DNA of 64,000 nt, taken from assembly GCA_003170825.1 (NCBI GenBank), contig PMYL01000049.1:29553-93552 (forward strand), written 5' to 3'. Under the pieces are notes generated by a model, which was not told where the DNA came from, did not search any database, and saw only the letters and a list, made by a program, of their open reading frames with translations. The stretch comes from Acidobacteriaceae bacterium (GTDB lineage: Bacteria; Acidobacteriota; Terriglobia; Terriglobales; Acidobacteriaceae). The position numbers and the translations under genes are program-made. Below are positions 36,171 through 47,200 of this stretch, piece after piece (position 1 is the first letter of the stretch; the number at the start of each line of letters is the position of its first letter).

Positions 36171-37754
36171 TCAACCAGCCTTCCGCGCCTGCGCGGCAAT
36201 CTTTCTCAGCTCCGGCAAAACCCGCCCCAGCGTCAACGGCTCCGCGTTGCGCGACCCTAAAGCAAAGTACACATCGCGATAATGCCGGTACAACTGTTCG
36301 TAAACCGCGGCGGACTTGGGGTCGGGCTCGACCGTGCGTAGCGGCAGGCATACGGCGGCCTGCGCTTCTTCAATGGTCTTGTAGGCTCCGGCCGCCAGCA
36401 GTGCGAAGATCCCGGAGCCGAGGCTGGTGGGAATGCCCGCGGACACCAGCACCGGCTTGTTGAGTACGTTGGCGTAAATCTGGTTGAGCACTTCACTTTT
36501 CTGCGGAATGCCGCCGGCGTTGATGACGCGGTCCACGCGGACGCCGTATTCGGCCATGCGTTCCAGGATGATGCGGGTGTGGAAGGCTGTGCCCTCGATG
36601 GCCGCGAACAGCTCATCTTGCGCGGTATGCACCAGGTTCCATCCCAACGTGACGCCGCCCAGCTCGGGATTCACCAGGACTGTGCGGTCGCCGTTGTCCC
36701 AGCTCAAACGCAGCAGGCCGGTCTGCCCGGCCTTGTAAGCCTCCAAACCCTCTGACAGCGCGGCAACGGTGGTCTGGGCGCGTCGTGCAATGGCTTCAAA
36801 GATGTCTCCGGTGGCCGAGAGCCCGGCCTCGATGCCGGTATACGCGGGATGCACGCTGCCGGGCACTACGCCGCAGACGCCGGGAACCAGTTGCGCCTCG
36901 CGGGCCATGGCGATGATGCAGGTTGAAGTGCCCACCACGTTCACCACGTCGCCTTCGCGGATGTTGGAGCCGATTGCATCCCAGTGCGCGTCGAATGCCC
37001 CCACGGGGATGGGGATTCCGGCGCTGAGGCCGAGTTTTTCAGCCCACTCCCCCGAGAGCCGGCCGGCAAGGTAATTGCTGGTCTGGTATTCGCCGCCCAG
37101 CTTGGCGCGCACACCGGCGAAGAGCGGGTCGACGGCCACCAGAAACTCCTCCGGCGGCAGCCCGCCCCACTTCGGGTTCCACATCCACTTGTGGCCCATG
37201 GCGCAGACGCTGCGCTTGAGATCGCCGACGGTCTTGATGCCGCTCAGCGTAGCCGCCACCATGTCGCAATGTTCGAGGGCGGTCACAAAGCGGGAACGTT
37301 TCTCAGGGTTGTGGCGCAGCCAGTGCAGCAGCTTGGCGAATCCCCACTCGTGGGAGTAGACGCCGCCGCACCAATCGATAGCTTCCAGGCCCGTTTCATG
37401 CGCTTTGGCGGTGATCTCTTCGGCCTCGGCGTGGGCGCGATGATCGCACCACAGGTAATACTCGTCCAGCGGTTCGAGGCCCTCGCCCACGGAAATCACG
37501 CTGGAGCCGGTGGTGTCGAGTGCGATGGCCGCGACGCCGCCGCCATCGACGCCAGTGCTCCAGAGCGCGTCGCGGGTGGCGGCGGCCAGGGCCGTCATCT
37601 GGTCCGCGTGGGACTGGGTGGCAAAATTCGGGTCCTCGCGGCGGCGGTGAAGCGGGTAAGAGGCCGACGCGGTTCCGATCGGTCCCTTCTGGCTGTCGAC
37701 AAGAGTGACGCGAACGCTGAGTGTGCCGAAGTCAACCCCGGCAACGATGGTCAT
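36171..37754 (-). CDS. araB: Ribulokinase (FGGY family)
   Basis: This 527-residue sugar kinase begins VAGVDFGTLSVRVTLVD, the ATP-binding phosphate-1 motif of AraB, with ALDTTGSSVI, WCDHRA and the C-terminal adenosine motif NAGGIPQKSEVLNQIYANV. VGAFDAHWDAIG contains the catalytic Asp. It phosphorylates L-ribulose to L-ribulose 5-phosphate. ATG 37754 is chosen because the conserved start follows at once and the upstream extension is not family-like. Its neighbour, the arabinofuranosidase, supplies L-arabinose; araA and araD are not in the window. The length is slightly below the usual 560. Confidence 0.9.
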   Translation of the reverse strand: MTIVAGVDFGTLSVRVTLVDSQKGPIGTASASYPLHRRREDPNFATQSHADQMTALAAATRDALWSTGVDGGGVAAIALDTTGSSVISVGEGLEPLDEYYLWCDHRAHAEAEEITAKAHETGLEAIDWCGGVYSHEWGFAKLLHWLRHNPEKRSRFVTALEHCDMVAATLSGIKTVGDLKRSVCAMGHKWMWNPKWGGLPPEEFLVAVDPLFAGVRAKLGGEYQTSNYLAGRLSGEWAEKLGLSAGIPIPVGAFDAHWDAIGSNIREGDVVNVVGTSTCIIAMAREAQLVPGVCGVVPGSVHPAYTGIEAGLSATGDIFEAIARRAQTTVAALSEGLEAYKAGQTGLLRLSWDNGDRTVLVNPELGGVTLGWNLVHTAQDELFAAIEGTAFHTRIILERMAEYGVRVDRVINAGGIPQKSEVLNQIYANVLNKPVLVSAGIPTSLGSGIFALLAAGAYKTIEEAQAAVCLPLRTVEPDPKSAAVYEQLYRHYRDVYFALGSRNAEPLTLGRVLPELRKIAAQARKAG

Positions 37755-37812
37755 GGAAGGAATACCCCTAAGTAAACGCTTTCCAACACGCAGACCAGCG
37801 TACACCATTCCT

Positions 37813-38778
37813 CTACTTCTTTGCCCCCGGCAGCACGGCTTTGAGCCTGTCCATCAGGCTTGGCCTGGCTGCCGGGGTGGCCGCGGAAGGTTTGGCCGGG
37901 ACTGGAGGCGGGGCCGCCGGCATGGGTGCAGATTGCGCAGCCGATGGCGCGCCCTGCGGCTTGGCTTCTCCCGTCGCGGCTTTGGATACCGCTGCGGCCG
38001 GCGCCGGACCATCCACCACCCTGGCAGTGGAGAGATTTGGCGGCGGCGCGCCGTCGTTCCCGTTTTTCACCAGGATGGAGATTCGCCGATTCGAGGGGTC
38101 GAACGGATTGTTTTTTACGCGCAGAAGCTGATCGGCGTAGCCGCGCACCTGCGTCACCTGGTCAGATCGCACGCCGTCCTGCTGCAGCAGCCGCCGCGCG
38201 GAGTTGGCGCGGTCCGCCGAGAGCTCCCAGTTGCTGTAGTTGGCGTCGGTCGAATATTGCGTGGCGTCGGTGTGGCCCTCGATCAGCAAGGCATTGGGCA
38301 GGGTCTTCAGCTCTCCAGCCAGCAGCGCCACCAACTCCTGCCCGCTCTCGCTCAGCCGCGCGCTGCCGCTTTGATAAAAGGTTCCATTCTTGTCTTCCAA
38401 CAGCTCGATGCGCAACCCCTCGGCCGTGATGGTTATCTCAATCTGCTTGGAGAGCTTTTCCAGCTCTTTCTTTGCCTTGATTTCCTCTTCGAGCTTTTCT
38501 TTCAGCTTCTGCATATTGTCGTTGACTTTGGTGGTCACGGCCACGCCGTTGCCGGCCATGGTGGTGCCGAGCAGGTTGGCGGTTCCCTTGGGGTCGTTGA
38601 AGTAGCCGGCCACGGCCTTCTTGACCGCGTCGCTGGTGTTCATCAGCCACAGCACGATGAACAGCGCCATCATGGCGGTCACAAAGTCGGCATACGCCAC
38701 CTTCCACGCTCCGCCGTGGTGGCCGCCGTGGCCGCTTTTCTTCTTGATGACGATGATCGGTTGAGTCTTTGCCGCCAT
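37813..38778 (-). CDS. motB: Flagellar motor stator protein MotB
   Basis: This 321-residue protein has a short cytoplasmic N terminus, a single transmembrane helix with the proton-carrying aspartate D31 in VAYADFVTAMMALF, the plug/linker region (about residues 50-110) and an OmpA-like peptidoglycan-binding domain (IEGHTDATQ, LSADRANSARRLL, NRRISILV). An Ala/Pro-rich C-terminal tail of about 80 residues is unusual in length. It anchors the stator to the cell wall and conducts ions with MotA. The motA gene ends 12 bases upstream on the same strand, so both are translated together. The lysine/histidine-rich start (KKKSGHGGHHGG) is common in this branch. Confidence 0.95.
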   Translation of the reverse strand: MAAKTQPIIVIKKKSGHGGHHGGAWKVAYADFVTAMMALFIVLWLMNTSDAVKKAVAGYFNDPKGTANLLGTTMAGNGVAVTTKVNDNMQKLKEKLEEEIKAKKELEKLSKQIEITITAEGLRIELLEDKNGTFYQSGSARLSESGQELVALLAGELKTLPNALLIEGHTDATQYSTDANYSNWELSADRANSARRLLQQDGVRSDQVTQVRGYADQLLRVKNNPFDPSNRRISILVKNGNDGAPPPNLSTARVVDGPAPAAAVSKAATGEAKPQGAPSAAQSAPMPAAPPPVPAKPSAATPAARPSLMDRLKAVLPGAKK

Positions 38779-38790
38779 GGCCGCATTCTC

Positions 38791-39687
38791 CTAGGCCGCC
38801 ACAGCCGGCGCTGCCGTCGCTGCCGTCGCGGCTACTCCTCTGTTCTTGCAGTACTTCTCCATCTGGTCGAAGGTGGGCCGCACATGCGCGGGAATCGCCC
38901 GTCGCGCCATTTCGATGGCAATGATCGGCGCCGACCCTTTGAGGAACGAAAGCAGCAGCACGCGCAGCACGTGCAGATAACTGTTGTGCTCGTCGGCGCT
39001 CTTGGCCATGTTCGAGCTCAACGGGCCGGCCACGCCGTAGCACAGCAGGACGCCCAGGAAGGTGCCCACCAGCGCCGCCGCCACCTTGCGGCCAATCTCC
39101 TCCGGCGGGCCTCCCAGCGCGCCCATGGTGATCACCACGCCCAGCACCGCGGCCACAATGCCCAGCCCCGGCAGCGCGTCCGCCACCGTCGATAGCGCGC
39201 TCACCGGCTGCGTTGCTTCGTGGTGGCTTACCTCCATGTCCAACTCCATCATCTGGTCCATGTCGAACGGCTCCACGCCTCCGGTGATGGCCATGCGCAG
39301 CGTGTCGCACACAAAATCGCGCGCGTGATGGTCGTTGAGGAAATCCGGATAGTCCTTGAAGATGGAGCTCTTGTCCGGCTGCTCCACGTCCATCTCCACG
39401 CTCAGCAGACCCTCTTTGCGCACCTTGTTCAGAAACTGGTACATCATCCTGAGCGTGTTCAGGTAGCGCTGCTTGCCGAATTTCGACCCGCCGATGACCT
39501 CCTTGAGCCCTCTGACAATCTCCTTGAGAATGTGCGCCGGATTAGCCGTCAGCAGTGTGCCCGTGGCCGCGCCGGCAATGATCAGCAGTTCGGCCGGCTG
39601 GAGGAGCACTTCGATATGGCCCTTCTCCATCAGGAAGCCGCCGATCACCGATACAAAGACCAAGAGAATGCCTATGATGGCAAACAT
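38791..39687 (-). CDS. motA: Flagellar motor stator protein MotA
   Basis: This 298-residue protein has the four transmembrane segments of MotA (FAIIGILLVFVSVIGGFLME, LLIIAGAATGTLL, LPGLGIVAAVLGVVITMG, AALVGTFLGVLLCYGVAGPL) and the conserved cytoplasmic loop with charged residues that contacts FliG. PxxGIVAAVLGV and GTFLGVLLCYG are diagnostic. It forms the ion-conducting stator with MotB, encoded next. The 5' end overlaps the PAS-GGDEF gene by 16 bases, so the signalling protein and the stator are probably produced from one transcript. Other flagellar genes are not in the window. Confidence 0.95.
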   Translation of the reverse strand: MFAIIGILLVFVSVIGGFLMEKGHIEVLLQPAELLIIAGAATGTLLTANPAHILKEIVRGLKEVIGGSKFGKQRYLNTLRMMYQFLNKVRKEGLLSVEMDVEQPDKSSIFKDYPDFLNDHHARDFVCDTLRMAITGGVEPFDMDQMMELDMEVSHHEATQPVSALSTVADALPGLGIVAAVLGVVITMGALGGPPEEIGRKVAAALVGTFLGVLLCYGVAGPLSSNMAKSADEHNSYLHVLRVLLLSFLKGSAPIIAIEMARRAIPAHVRPTFDQMEKYCKNRGVAATAATAAPAVAA

Positions 39688-40565
39688 GATTGCCCCCCCG
39701 GCGCGGACGTTATCTGGTTTCCGCCCTCATGGATGCTCGATACCATGGCTTCCTGCGCCCGTTCAAGAAGTTGCGCCAACGATTCGGCCGGGTCCGCCTG
39801 CGCCGCGCCGATGCTCACGGTGAGCGATACCCGGTCGCCCCACCAGCGGAAGTCCGCCGTTCTGGCCAGGCCGGCCAGCGCCTGCGCATGCGCGGCCAGC
39901 ATCTCCGGTGTGCGCTCATGCGATACCACCAGAAACTCATCTTCGCCCCAGCGTCCCAGTTCCTCGCCCGGCCGCAGTCCATTGGCCAGCGCATGCTCGA
40001 CCTTTTCCAGCATTGCCTCGCAGGCCCTTGCTCCGTGGGTCTTGCGCAGTTCGTGCGCCTGGTCGACGGTAACCCATAACACGCCAAACGGCAGATGCCC
40101 GCGTGCGATGTCCTCAAACTCCGCTTGCAACCGGTCCTCCAGATATGCCTGGCTCACCTGCACGCCAACCCCTTCGCCGCACTCCCCGTGAGGCAGCGCG
40201 TCCAGGCTCTCCGCGGGATGAAACACAGCCGCCGCGCCGATGCGCCCGCCCAGCCCATCGCGAAGCACTAGAACTCGCGCCATCGCCGCCACGTCATGGC
40301 CCAGCCGATGGTGCACGTGAACCAGCGACCCGCGGCCCGGCTGCGCCTCCGCGCCTGTCTGACTCGACCACTGCCGCGCGCCGCCCACGATGAGCGTCTC
40401 CAGCGTCTCGCTGACTGGCCGCCCCAACAGTTCCGCACCCGCGTGCCCGGTGATAGCCCCAGCAGCCCGGTTCCAGAACACCACTCGGCCCTCCAGGCCG
40501 GCCAATGCAATTCCCTCAGGGAGACTGTCCAGCGCGGCCGCCAGCAATTCCGTCAGATCGGTCAT
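39672..40565 (-). CDS. PAS protein with degenerate GGDEF domain
   Basis: Residues about 10-115 of this 297-residue protein form a PAS domain (LPEGIALAGLEGRVVFWNRA, a typical PAS start). Residues about 140-285 are a GGDEF fold. The signature reads GRWGEDEF (residues 204-211), and the metal-binding FxxDxD region reads LWVTVDQAHE, so the first metal aspartate is replaced by Thr. Diguanylate cyclase activity is therefore doubtful; a nucleotide-binding or sensory role is possible. The gene overlaps motA by 16 bases, which suggests a link between PAS input and stator function. No signal peptide or membrane helix is seen, so it is cytoplasmic. Confidence 0.75.
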   Translation of the reverse strand: MTDLTELLAAALDSLPEGIALAGLEGRVVFWNRAAGAITGHAGAELLGRPVSETLETLIVGGARQWSSQTGAEAQPGRGSLVHVHHRLGHDVAAMARVLVLRDGLGGRIGAAAVFHPAESLDALPHGECGEGVGVQVSQAYLEDRLQAEFEDIARGHLPFGVLWVTVDQAHELRKTHGARACEAMLEKVEHALANGLRPGEELGRWGEDEFLVVSHERTPEMLAAHAQALAGLARTADFRWWGDRVSLTVSIGAAQADPAESLAQLLERAQEAMVSSIHEGGNQITSAPGGQSCLPS

Positions 40566-40772
40566 CCAAACCTCTTCATCTCCTACATCGGCACAGGGCA
40601 GACCAACATCATCGCCTTCCTGTGCCGAGAGAAGATTGGAATTTGCTCATGGAAACAAGGGTCGGCGATGGGCAATGGACGTATCGATTACCCCAACGAA
40701 CACTCTGTGCCTGACCGGCGCCCGTTTGCGAGATGCCGTCGGCGAACAGCGCCACCGGCAACTGGTCCGGCT

Positions 40773-40949
40773 TCAGTTGCGCTCATTGAGCAGCTTCAGG
40801 GCGTCCCGGCTACCGGCAATGTCCAGTCAGCGGTAGAGCACATGGTTGCCGGAGAGAAAGCTGCGCACCTTTGCCACAGCGGTTCACGGGTGCTGCACTT
40901 CCACACGCGAATTTTCGTGACCCCACGGGTCAATAAGCTGTATTCTCAT
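40773..40949 (-). pseudogene. Possible degraded small ORF
   Basis: From ATG at 40949 on the minus strand, a 59-codon stretch reads as peptide-like sequence (MRIQLIDPWGHENSRVEV, then KVRSFLSGNHVLYR, then LDIAGSRDALKLLNERN) interrupted by two TGA codons. The composition looks protein-like, but I cannot assign a family and there is no ribosome-binding site. It could be chance. Confidence 0.2.
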
Positions 40950-40973
40950 TCGTAGGAAAGTTACCGGAGTGTA

Positions 40974-41183
40974 GTGCCTTTCTACTACGCGCCGGTGACG
41001 AAAGGAACCCGGGCCAAGTCGCAGTGTCGCAAATGCGGACAATTCCAAGATTTTGCGTCGTTGTGCCGATAGTGCCGCAAGGGGCAGAAAAAGATGCCTA
41101 AGCTTAAGCCGCCGTTTCCGGTTTTGCCGGAGAGGAAGATTGAGCCGGCAGCAAATTGTTTCGTCAGGGCACGAGGCAGATGA
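40974..41183 (+). pseudogene. Small zinc-ribbon protein interrupted by TAG
   Basis: A GTG at 40974 opens a frame with CRKCGQF, then ASLCR, TAG at 41070-41072, and CRKGQKK in the same frame, ending at TGA 41181-41183. Counting TAG as a residue gives C-x2-C (codons 18 and 21) and C-x2-C (31 and 34), a complete four-cysteine zinc ribbon with a basic tail. The stop lies inside the second knuckle. This looks like a small zinc-ribbon gene inactivated by one base change, or a sequencing error. It ends 10 bases before the LuxR-type regulator. Confidence 0.4.
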
Positions 41184-41193
41184 GGCGCACACC

Positions 41194-41874
41194 ATGAACA
41201 AGATCATTCTGGCCGATTCGCAGGCAATTTTTCGGGCAGGCACCGCCAAGGTGCTGGCTATGGACGAAGATTTGCGCATCATTGCTCAATGCACGGATTT
41301 GGATCGCATGCACCATGCCGTGACGACGTTTCCCGGGTCCATCGTCATATTTGCCACTTCGTTGCGGCCGGATCTGACCCGGTTACGGCTTCTACTGGAG
41401 ACCGCGGGCAGCCGGGGTATCGTGATTGCAGAGAACAACGAGTCTGCGAATACTTTCCTGCTACAGGGCTTTCGAGGCGTGGTCTTTCGCAGCGTCACCG
41501 GGCCCGCCCTGGTGGAGTGCGTGCGCCACGTCGCCGCCGGCGATACGTGGTTGCCCCCTCAGCTCATGCAGACCGAATTGCCGGAGGACGATATGGTGGG
41601 AACGCGGGTCCGTGACCGGCTTACCCCCAAGGAGATGCGCATTGTGGCCCTCATCGTCCAGGGCTGCAAGAACCGCGAGATCGCCGTCCGTCTCAAGACC
41701 ACCGAACAGGTGATCAAGAACTATCTTCGGTCGATCTACGACAAGACCGGGGTTAGCGACCGTTTGGAACTGGCGCTGTTCACCATCCACCACCGGGTGC
41801 TGGCGCAGGCCGCTGCTGAAGTAGGCAGCAGGCTCGAAGTCGAGGAACTGGCCGCGCCGACGGCCGTGGCGTAA
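41194..41874 (+). CDS. LuxR/NarL-type regulator with degenerate receiver domain
   Basis: This 226-residue protein has an N-terminal receiver-like domain (residues 1-120) and a C-terminal GerE/LuxR helix-turn-helix (LTPKEMRIVALIVQGCKNRE, then KTTEQVIKNYLRSIYDKTG). The usual phospho-acceptor Asp after beta-3 is replaced: the strand reads SIVIFATSL, with Ala at position 54. Only one acidic residue of the pocket (D8) remains, so phosphorylation control is unlikely and the protein may respond to a ligand or work constitutively. ATG 41194 begins exactly at the receiver fold. No sensor kinase is adjacent. Its targets are unknown. Confidence 0.82.
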   Translation: MNKIILADSQAIFRAGTAKVLAMDEDLRIIAQCTDLDRMHHAVTTFPGSIVIFATSLRPDLTRLRLLLETAGSRGIVIAENNESANTFLLQGFRGVVFRSVTGPALVECVRHVAAGDTWLPPQLMQTELPEDDMVGTRVRDRLTPKEMRIVALIVQGCKNREIAVRLKTTEQVIKNYLRSIYDKTGVSDRLELALFTIHHRVLAQAAAEVGSRLEVEELAAPTAVA

Positions 41875-41886
41875 AGCATTGAGGGG

Positions 41887-43479
<1,593 letters not shown>

Positions 43480-43539
43480 AACGGATTTAGTGTAGATCAA
43501 GCAGGGAACAGGGGTCAGGGCTCAGTGATCAGTGGTCAG

Positions 43540-43578
43540 CCACCCCAGCGACGAAGACCTGTCGCCGGGGACCCCGGC
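43540..43578 (-). repeat. Palindromic repeat, family A (inverted copy)
   Basis: Arms CCCCAGCGAC (43543-43552) and GTCGCCGGGG (43561-43570) flank the loop GAAGACCT. Read on the minus strand the element is GCCGGGGT, arm, loop AGGTCTTC, arm, GGGGTGG, which matches the flanks and loop of the copies at 54747-54830. Two stem pairs differ from those copies by compensatory changes; one pair is a mismatch. Confidence 0.7.
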
Positions 43579-43932
43579 AGGGATCAGGTGGAAGTTGAAA
43601 AGTCGGCCTGCAAGGCTACAAATTTGTTGACCTGCAAGGCCCCAAACAGCAGGTTTGAATAGCAATATGCGAAAAAGTCGTGTTCCAGATGGACAGAAAA
43701 ACGTGAAAGTCAGCGTGGAACCCTCCGTAAAAACGTAAAACTCTTCAAAATTGGTCGTTTTTGGCCCCATTTTGGCCCTTTTTGCGCACATTTTGCGGCC
43801 CAATCTGTACATATTTCGTGTTCACATTGCCGTTCTTTGGCTGGCTTCTGTCTTTGCCGCGGCGACGCTGGGGCCGAAGGTCAGGGAACAGGGAACAGAA
43901 AGACGGCGGGTCGGCGGGGCGGTCGTTTCCTA

Positions 43933-43950
43933 GGTCTCAAACGCGAGACC
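43933..43950. repeat. Palindromic repeat, family B
   Basis: GGTCTC (43933-43938) and GAGACC (43945-43950) form an inverted repeat with a 6-base spacer. The same core with longer arms occurs at 44129-44150. Confidence 0.5.
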
Positions 43951-44128
43951 CTGAATCTTCCAGGGTTTTGGTCCTCAACCTCTCTGGCTGAATCAGCGGT
44001 GCTCACGCACCGCCGGGGTTACGCGTGCCTTGACAAAGCCTTCGTCCTTATCGAGGGGCACTCAGCATTTACGCCTTGTGGTGCATGTAGATTCAAGCTT
44101 TTCCATACAGCGAAGGTCCGTGCGTTCG

Positions 44129-44150
44129 CAGGTCTCAGGCTCGAGACCTG
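44129..44150. repeat. Palindromic repeat, family B, 8-bp arms
   Basis: CAGGTCTC (44129-44136) and GAGACCTG (44143-44150) flank the loop AGGCTC. It lies about 65 bases before the mfd start and could be an operator, a transcription-termination hairpin or simply a dispersed repeat. Confidence 0.5.
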
Positions 44151-44214
44151 TGCAGCCGGCTGTTGTGCTGGTCCCTGAGTGGATGTTGCGCCGGCGCTGG
44201 TAAACTTGGAGCAC

Positions 44215-47200
44215 ATGATCCTCCCGTTTGTCCGCGAGGTTTTTGCGGAGCTGGAGCACTCTTCGGGGTTTGAGCGCGTACGAAGGCATCTGAGCCTGGG
44301 TGCGGGGCGGAGACGTGTCTCCGGGCTGACCCAGACGGCGCGCTCCGTCTACATCCCACTCTTCGCGCGGGCGGCCAGGCAGCCGGTGATTGTGGTGGTG
44401 GCCGACAACAAGGCTGCCGAGGCGCTGGAGCCGATGCTGCGCGCCGGGTGCGAGCTGACCGGCGCTGTGGACCCTGCGCAAGTGGTGCGGCTGCCGGCCC
44501 ACGATGTGCTTCCTTTCGAAAATCTATCTCCTCATCCGGATGTGCAGGAGCAGCGGGCGACGGCGTTGTGGAAGCTGGCTACCGGAGCGGTCGAGATTCT
44601 GATTGCGCCGGTGGAGTCGGCGGCGCTGAAGCTCTTCGACCGCGACTATTACGCCGGCCTCGCGGTGACGCTCAAGCGCGGCGAAGAGGTGGACGTCGAG
44701 GTGCTGACCGGGCACCTGGCCGGTGTGGGCTATATGCAGATGGACCTGGTGGAGATGCCGGGGCAGTTCACGCGGCGGGGCGGGATTCTGGACGTATATT
44801 CGCCGGAGGCCGACCGGCCGGTGAGGATCGAATTTTTCGGTGACGAGATTGAGACGATTCGCAAATTTGATCCGGAGACGCAGCGGTCGCAGAGTGGGTT
44901 GGACGAAGCGCAGTTGCTGCCGCTGACCGAGACGCCGGTGACCGAGCGGCTGCTGGCTGCGGTGCATGGGCGGCTGAGCCGGCAACGGGTGGAGTTGGAA
45001 GGCGCGGGCGAAGACCCACACGAAAATCAGGAGATGGCTGCCGAGCTGGCGGCCGCCGGCGGAGTAAGCGTTTTTCCGGGGTGGGAGTTTTTCTCCGCGG
45101 TGGCCGGGGCGGATAAGTCGCTGCTGACTCTGCTGCCTAAGTGCGCGCTCTTTGTCGAAGAGCCGGCGATGGTGCGCAACCAGATTGATCGCTGGTGGAA
45201 CAAGGTCGAACAGCGGCATGAGCGGTCGGCGATGGGTTCGCTGATAAGGCCCGAGGACATCTATCTGCGGCCTGAGGTGTTGCAGGCGGCGCTTGACGGG
45301 CACATGGGGCTCGACCTCGATCAGTTGGGCGTGGTGGACGTGCTGGACGAGGACACGACGCTGGGCGAGATCGAGCTGAACACGCGGCCGACGCTCAGGT
45401 TTCATGGGTCGATTCCGGCGCTGACCGAGCAGTTGCGCAACCTGATGGCGGCGGAGACGCGGATTGTGCTGGCCGCGGCGCACCAGGGCGACGTGGAGCG
45501 GCTGGCCACGGTGCTGCGCGAGTACCAGATTCCTTATAGACTGGGCAGCCGCAATCCGCATCCCGGCGAAACGATGCTGGACGAGGGCAGTTACCTGGCC
45601 GGCGACCTGCGCGTGCCGGCGATTGTCAGAACGCCGGTTGCGGCGGGCGTGAGCTTTCTGGACTCGAATCTGATTCTCTTCGGGGCCAATGACCTTTCAG
45701 ACGACGCGGATGTGGCGGCGCGACCTGAGCCGAAGCGGTCGAAGACGGCTGCGTTTGTTTCGGACTTCCGCGATTTGGGCGTAGGCGATTACGTGGTTCA
45801 CGTAGAGCACGGGATTGCGCAGTACCAGGGGCTGAAGGAGATTGTGCAGGACGGGCTCTCGGTCGAGTTCATGATCCTGGAGTTTGCCGAGCAGACTAAG
45901 TTATATGTTCCGCTGACCCGGCTGGATCTGATTCAGAAGTACCGCTCGACGGACGCGGGACCGGCGCCGGTACTGAACAGGCTGGGCTCGCAGCAGTGGA
46001 CCAAGACTAAGGCGCGTGTGCGCAAGGCCATGCAGGACATGGCCGGGGAATTACTGAAGTTATATGCCGAGCGGACCACCGCGCAGGGAACGGCCTTCTC
46101 GAAGGACAACGAGTTTCAGCGGGAGTTTGAGGACTCATTCGACTACAGCGAGACCGACGACCAGATTTCGGCGATCCGGGCGATCAAGTACGACATGGAA
46201 TCGACCACGCCGATGGACCGGCTGCTGTGCGGCGACGTGGGCTATGGAAAAACTGAGGTCGCGATGCGGGCGGCGTTCAAGGCCGTGCAGGACGGCAAGC
46301 AGGTGGCGGTGCTGACGCCGACGACGATTCTGAGCTTTCAGCATTTTGAGACGTTCAAGCAGAGGTTTGCACAGTTCCCCATCAATATTGAGATGATCTC
46401 GCGGTTCCGCACGGCGAAGGAACAAAAGATAATTGTGGAACGTGTGGAGACGGGCCGGGTGGACATCCTGATCGGCACGCACAGGCTGCTCTCGAAGGAC
46501 ATCAAGTTTCAGGACCTGGGCCTGCTGGTGGTGGATGAGGAGCAGCGCTTTGGCGTGCGCCACAAGGAGCGGCTGAAGCAGATGCGCAAGGAGATCGACG
46601 TGCTGGCCATGAGCGCCACGCCGATTCCGCGCACGCTGCACATGTCGCTGGTGGGGCTGCGCGACATGAGCGTGATCGAAACGCCGCCCAAGGACCGCAT
46701 GGCGATTCAGACGGTGGTTGCGAAGTTCGACGAGAAGATTGTGCGCTCGGCGGTCGAGGTAGAGCTGGAGCGCGGCGGGCAGGTGTATTTTGTGCACAAC
46801 CGCGTGGAGTCGATCTATGAAATCGCCGCGAGGATTCAGGAGCTTGTGCCCGCGGCGCGCGTTGCGGTGGGCCACGGGCAGATGAGCGAGACGGAGCTGG
46901 AGAGGGTGATGCTGGCCTTCATGCGGCACGAATACGACGTGCTGGTGGCGACGACGATCATCGAGAATGGGTTGGACATTCCGCTGGCGAATACGATCCT
47001 GATCAACCGAGCGGACCGGCATGGGCTGAGCGAGTTATACCAGTTACGCGGACGCGTGGGGCGGTCGAATCGCAGAGCCTATGCGTACCTGCTGATTCCG
47101 CCGGAGAACGAGTTGACGGAGATTGCGCGCAGAAGGCTTGCGGCATTGAAGGAGTTCAGCGACCTGGGCGCGGGGTTCAAGATTGCGGCGCTGGACCTGG

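Larger units (their letters stand above)
40566..41193. other. Intergenic region with decayed small reading frames (628 bp)
   Basis: No intact gene is convincing between the PAS-GGDEF gene and the response regulator. Two decayed candidates listed separately (40773-40949 and 40974-41183) occupy the middle. The first 200 bases show nothing recognisable. Confidence 0.5.
43480..44214. other. Intergenic region with palindromic repeats (735 bp)
   Basis: This gap lies between the divergent P5C dehydrogenase (-) and mfd (+) genes. It holds three palindromes listed separately and a stretch around 43600-43860 that is clearly more AT-rich than the neighbourhood. I find no gene with a credible start, domain or codon pattern. 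TTGGAG just before ATG 44215 is the mfd ribosome-binding site. Confidence 0.55.

Noticed and set aside
3452..41072. General reassignment of TAG to an amino acid
   Set aside because: Two genes are split by TAG, but gyrA, the deacylase-type and other intact genes in the window terminate normally at TAG, so a genome-wide code change is not supported.
43501..44178. CRISPR array or tRNA in the AT-rich gap before mfd
   Set aside because: The palindromes are too few and unevenly spaced for a CRISPR, and no cloverleaf with a TpsiC arm was found.
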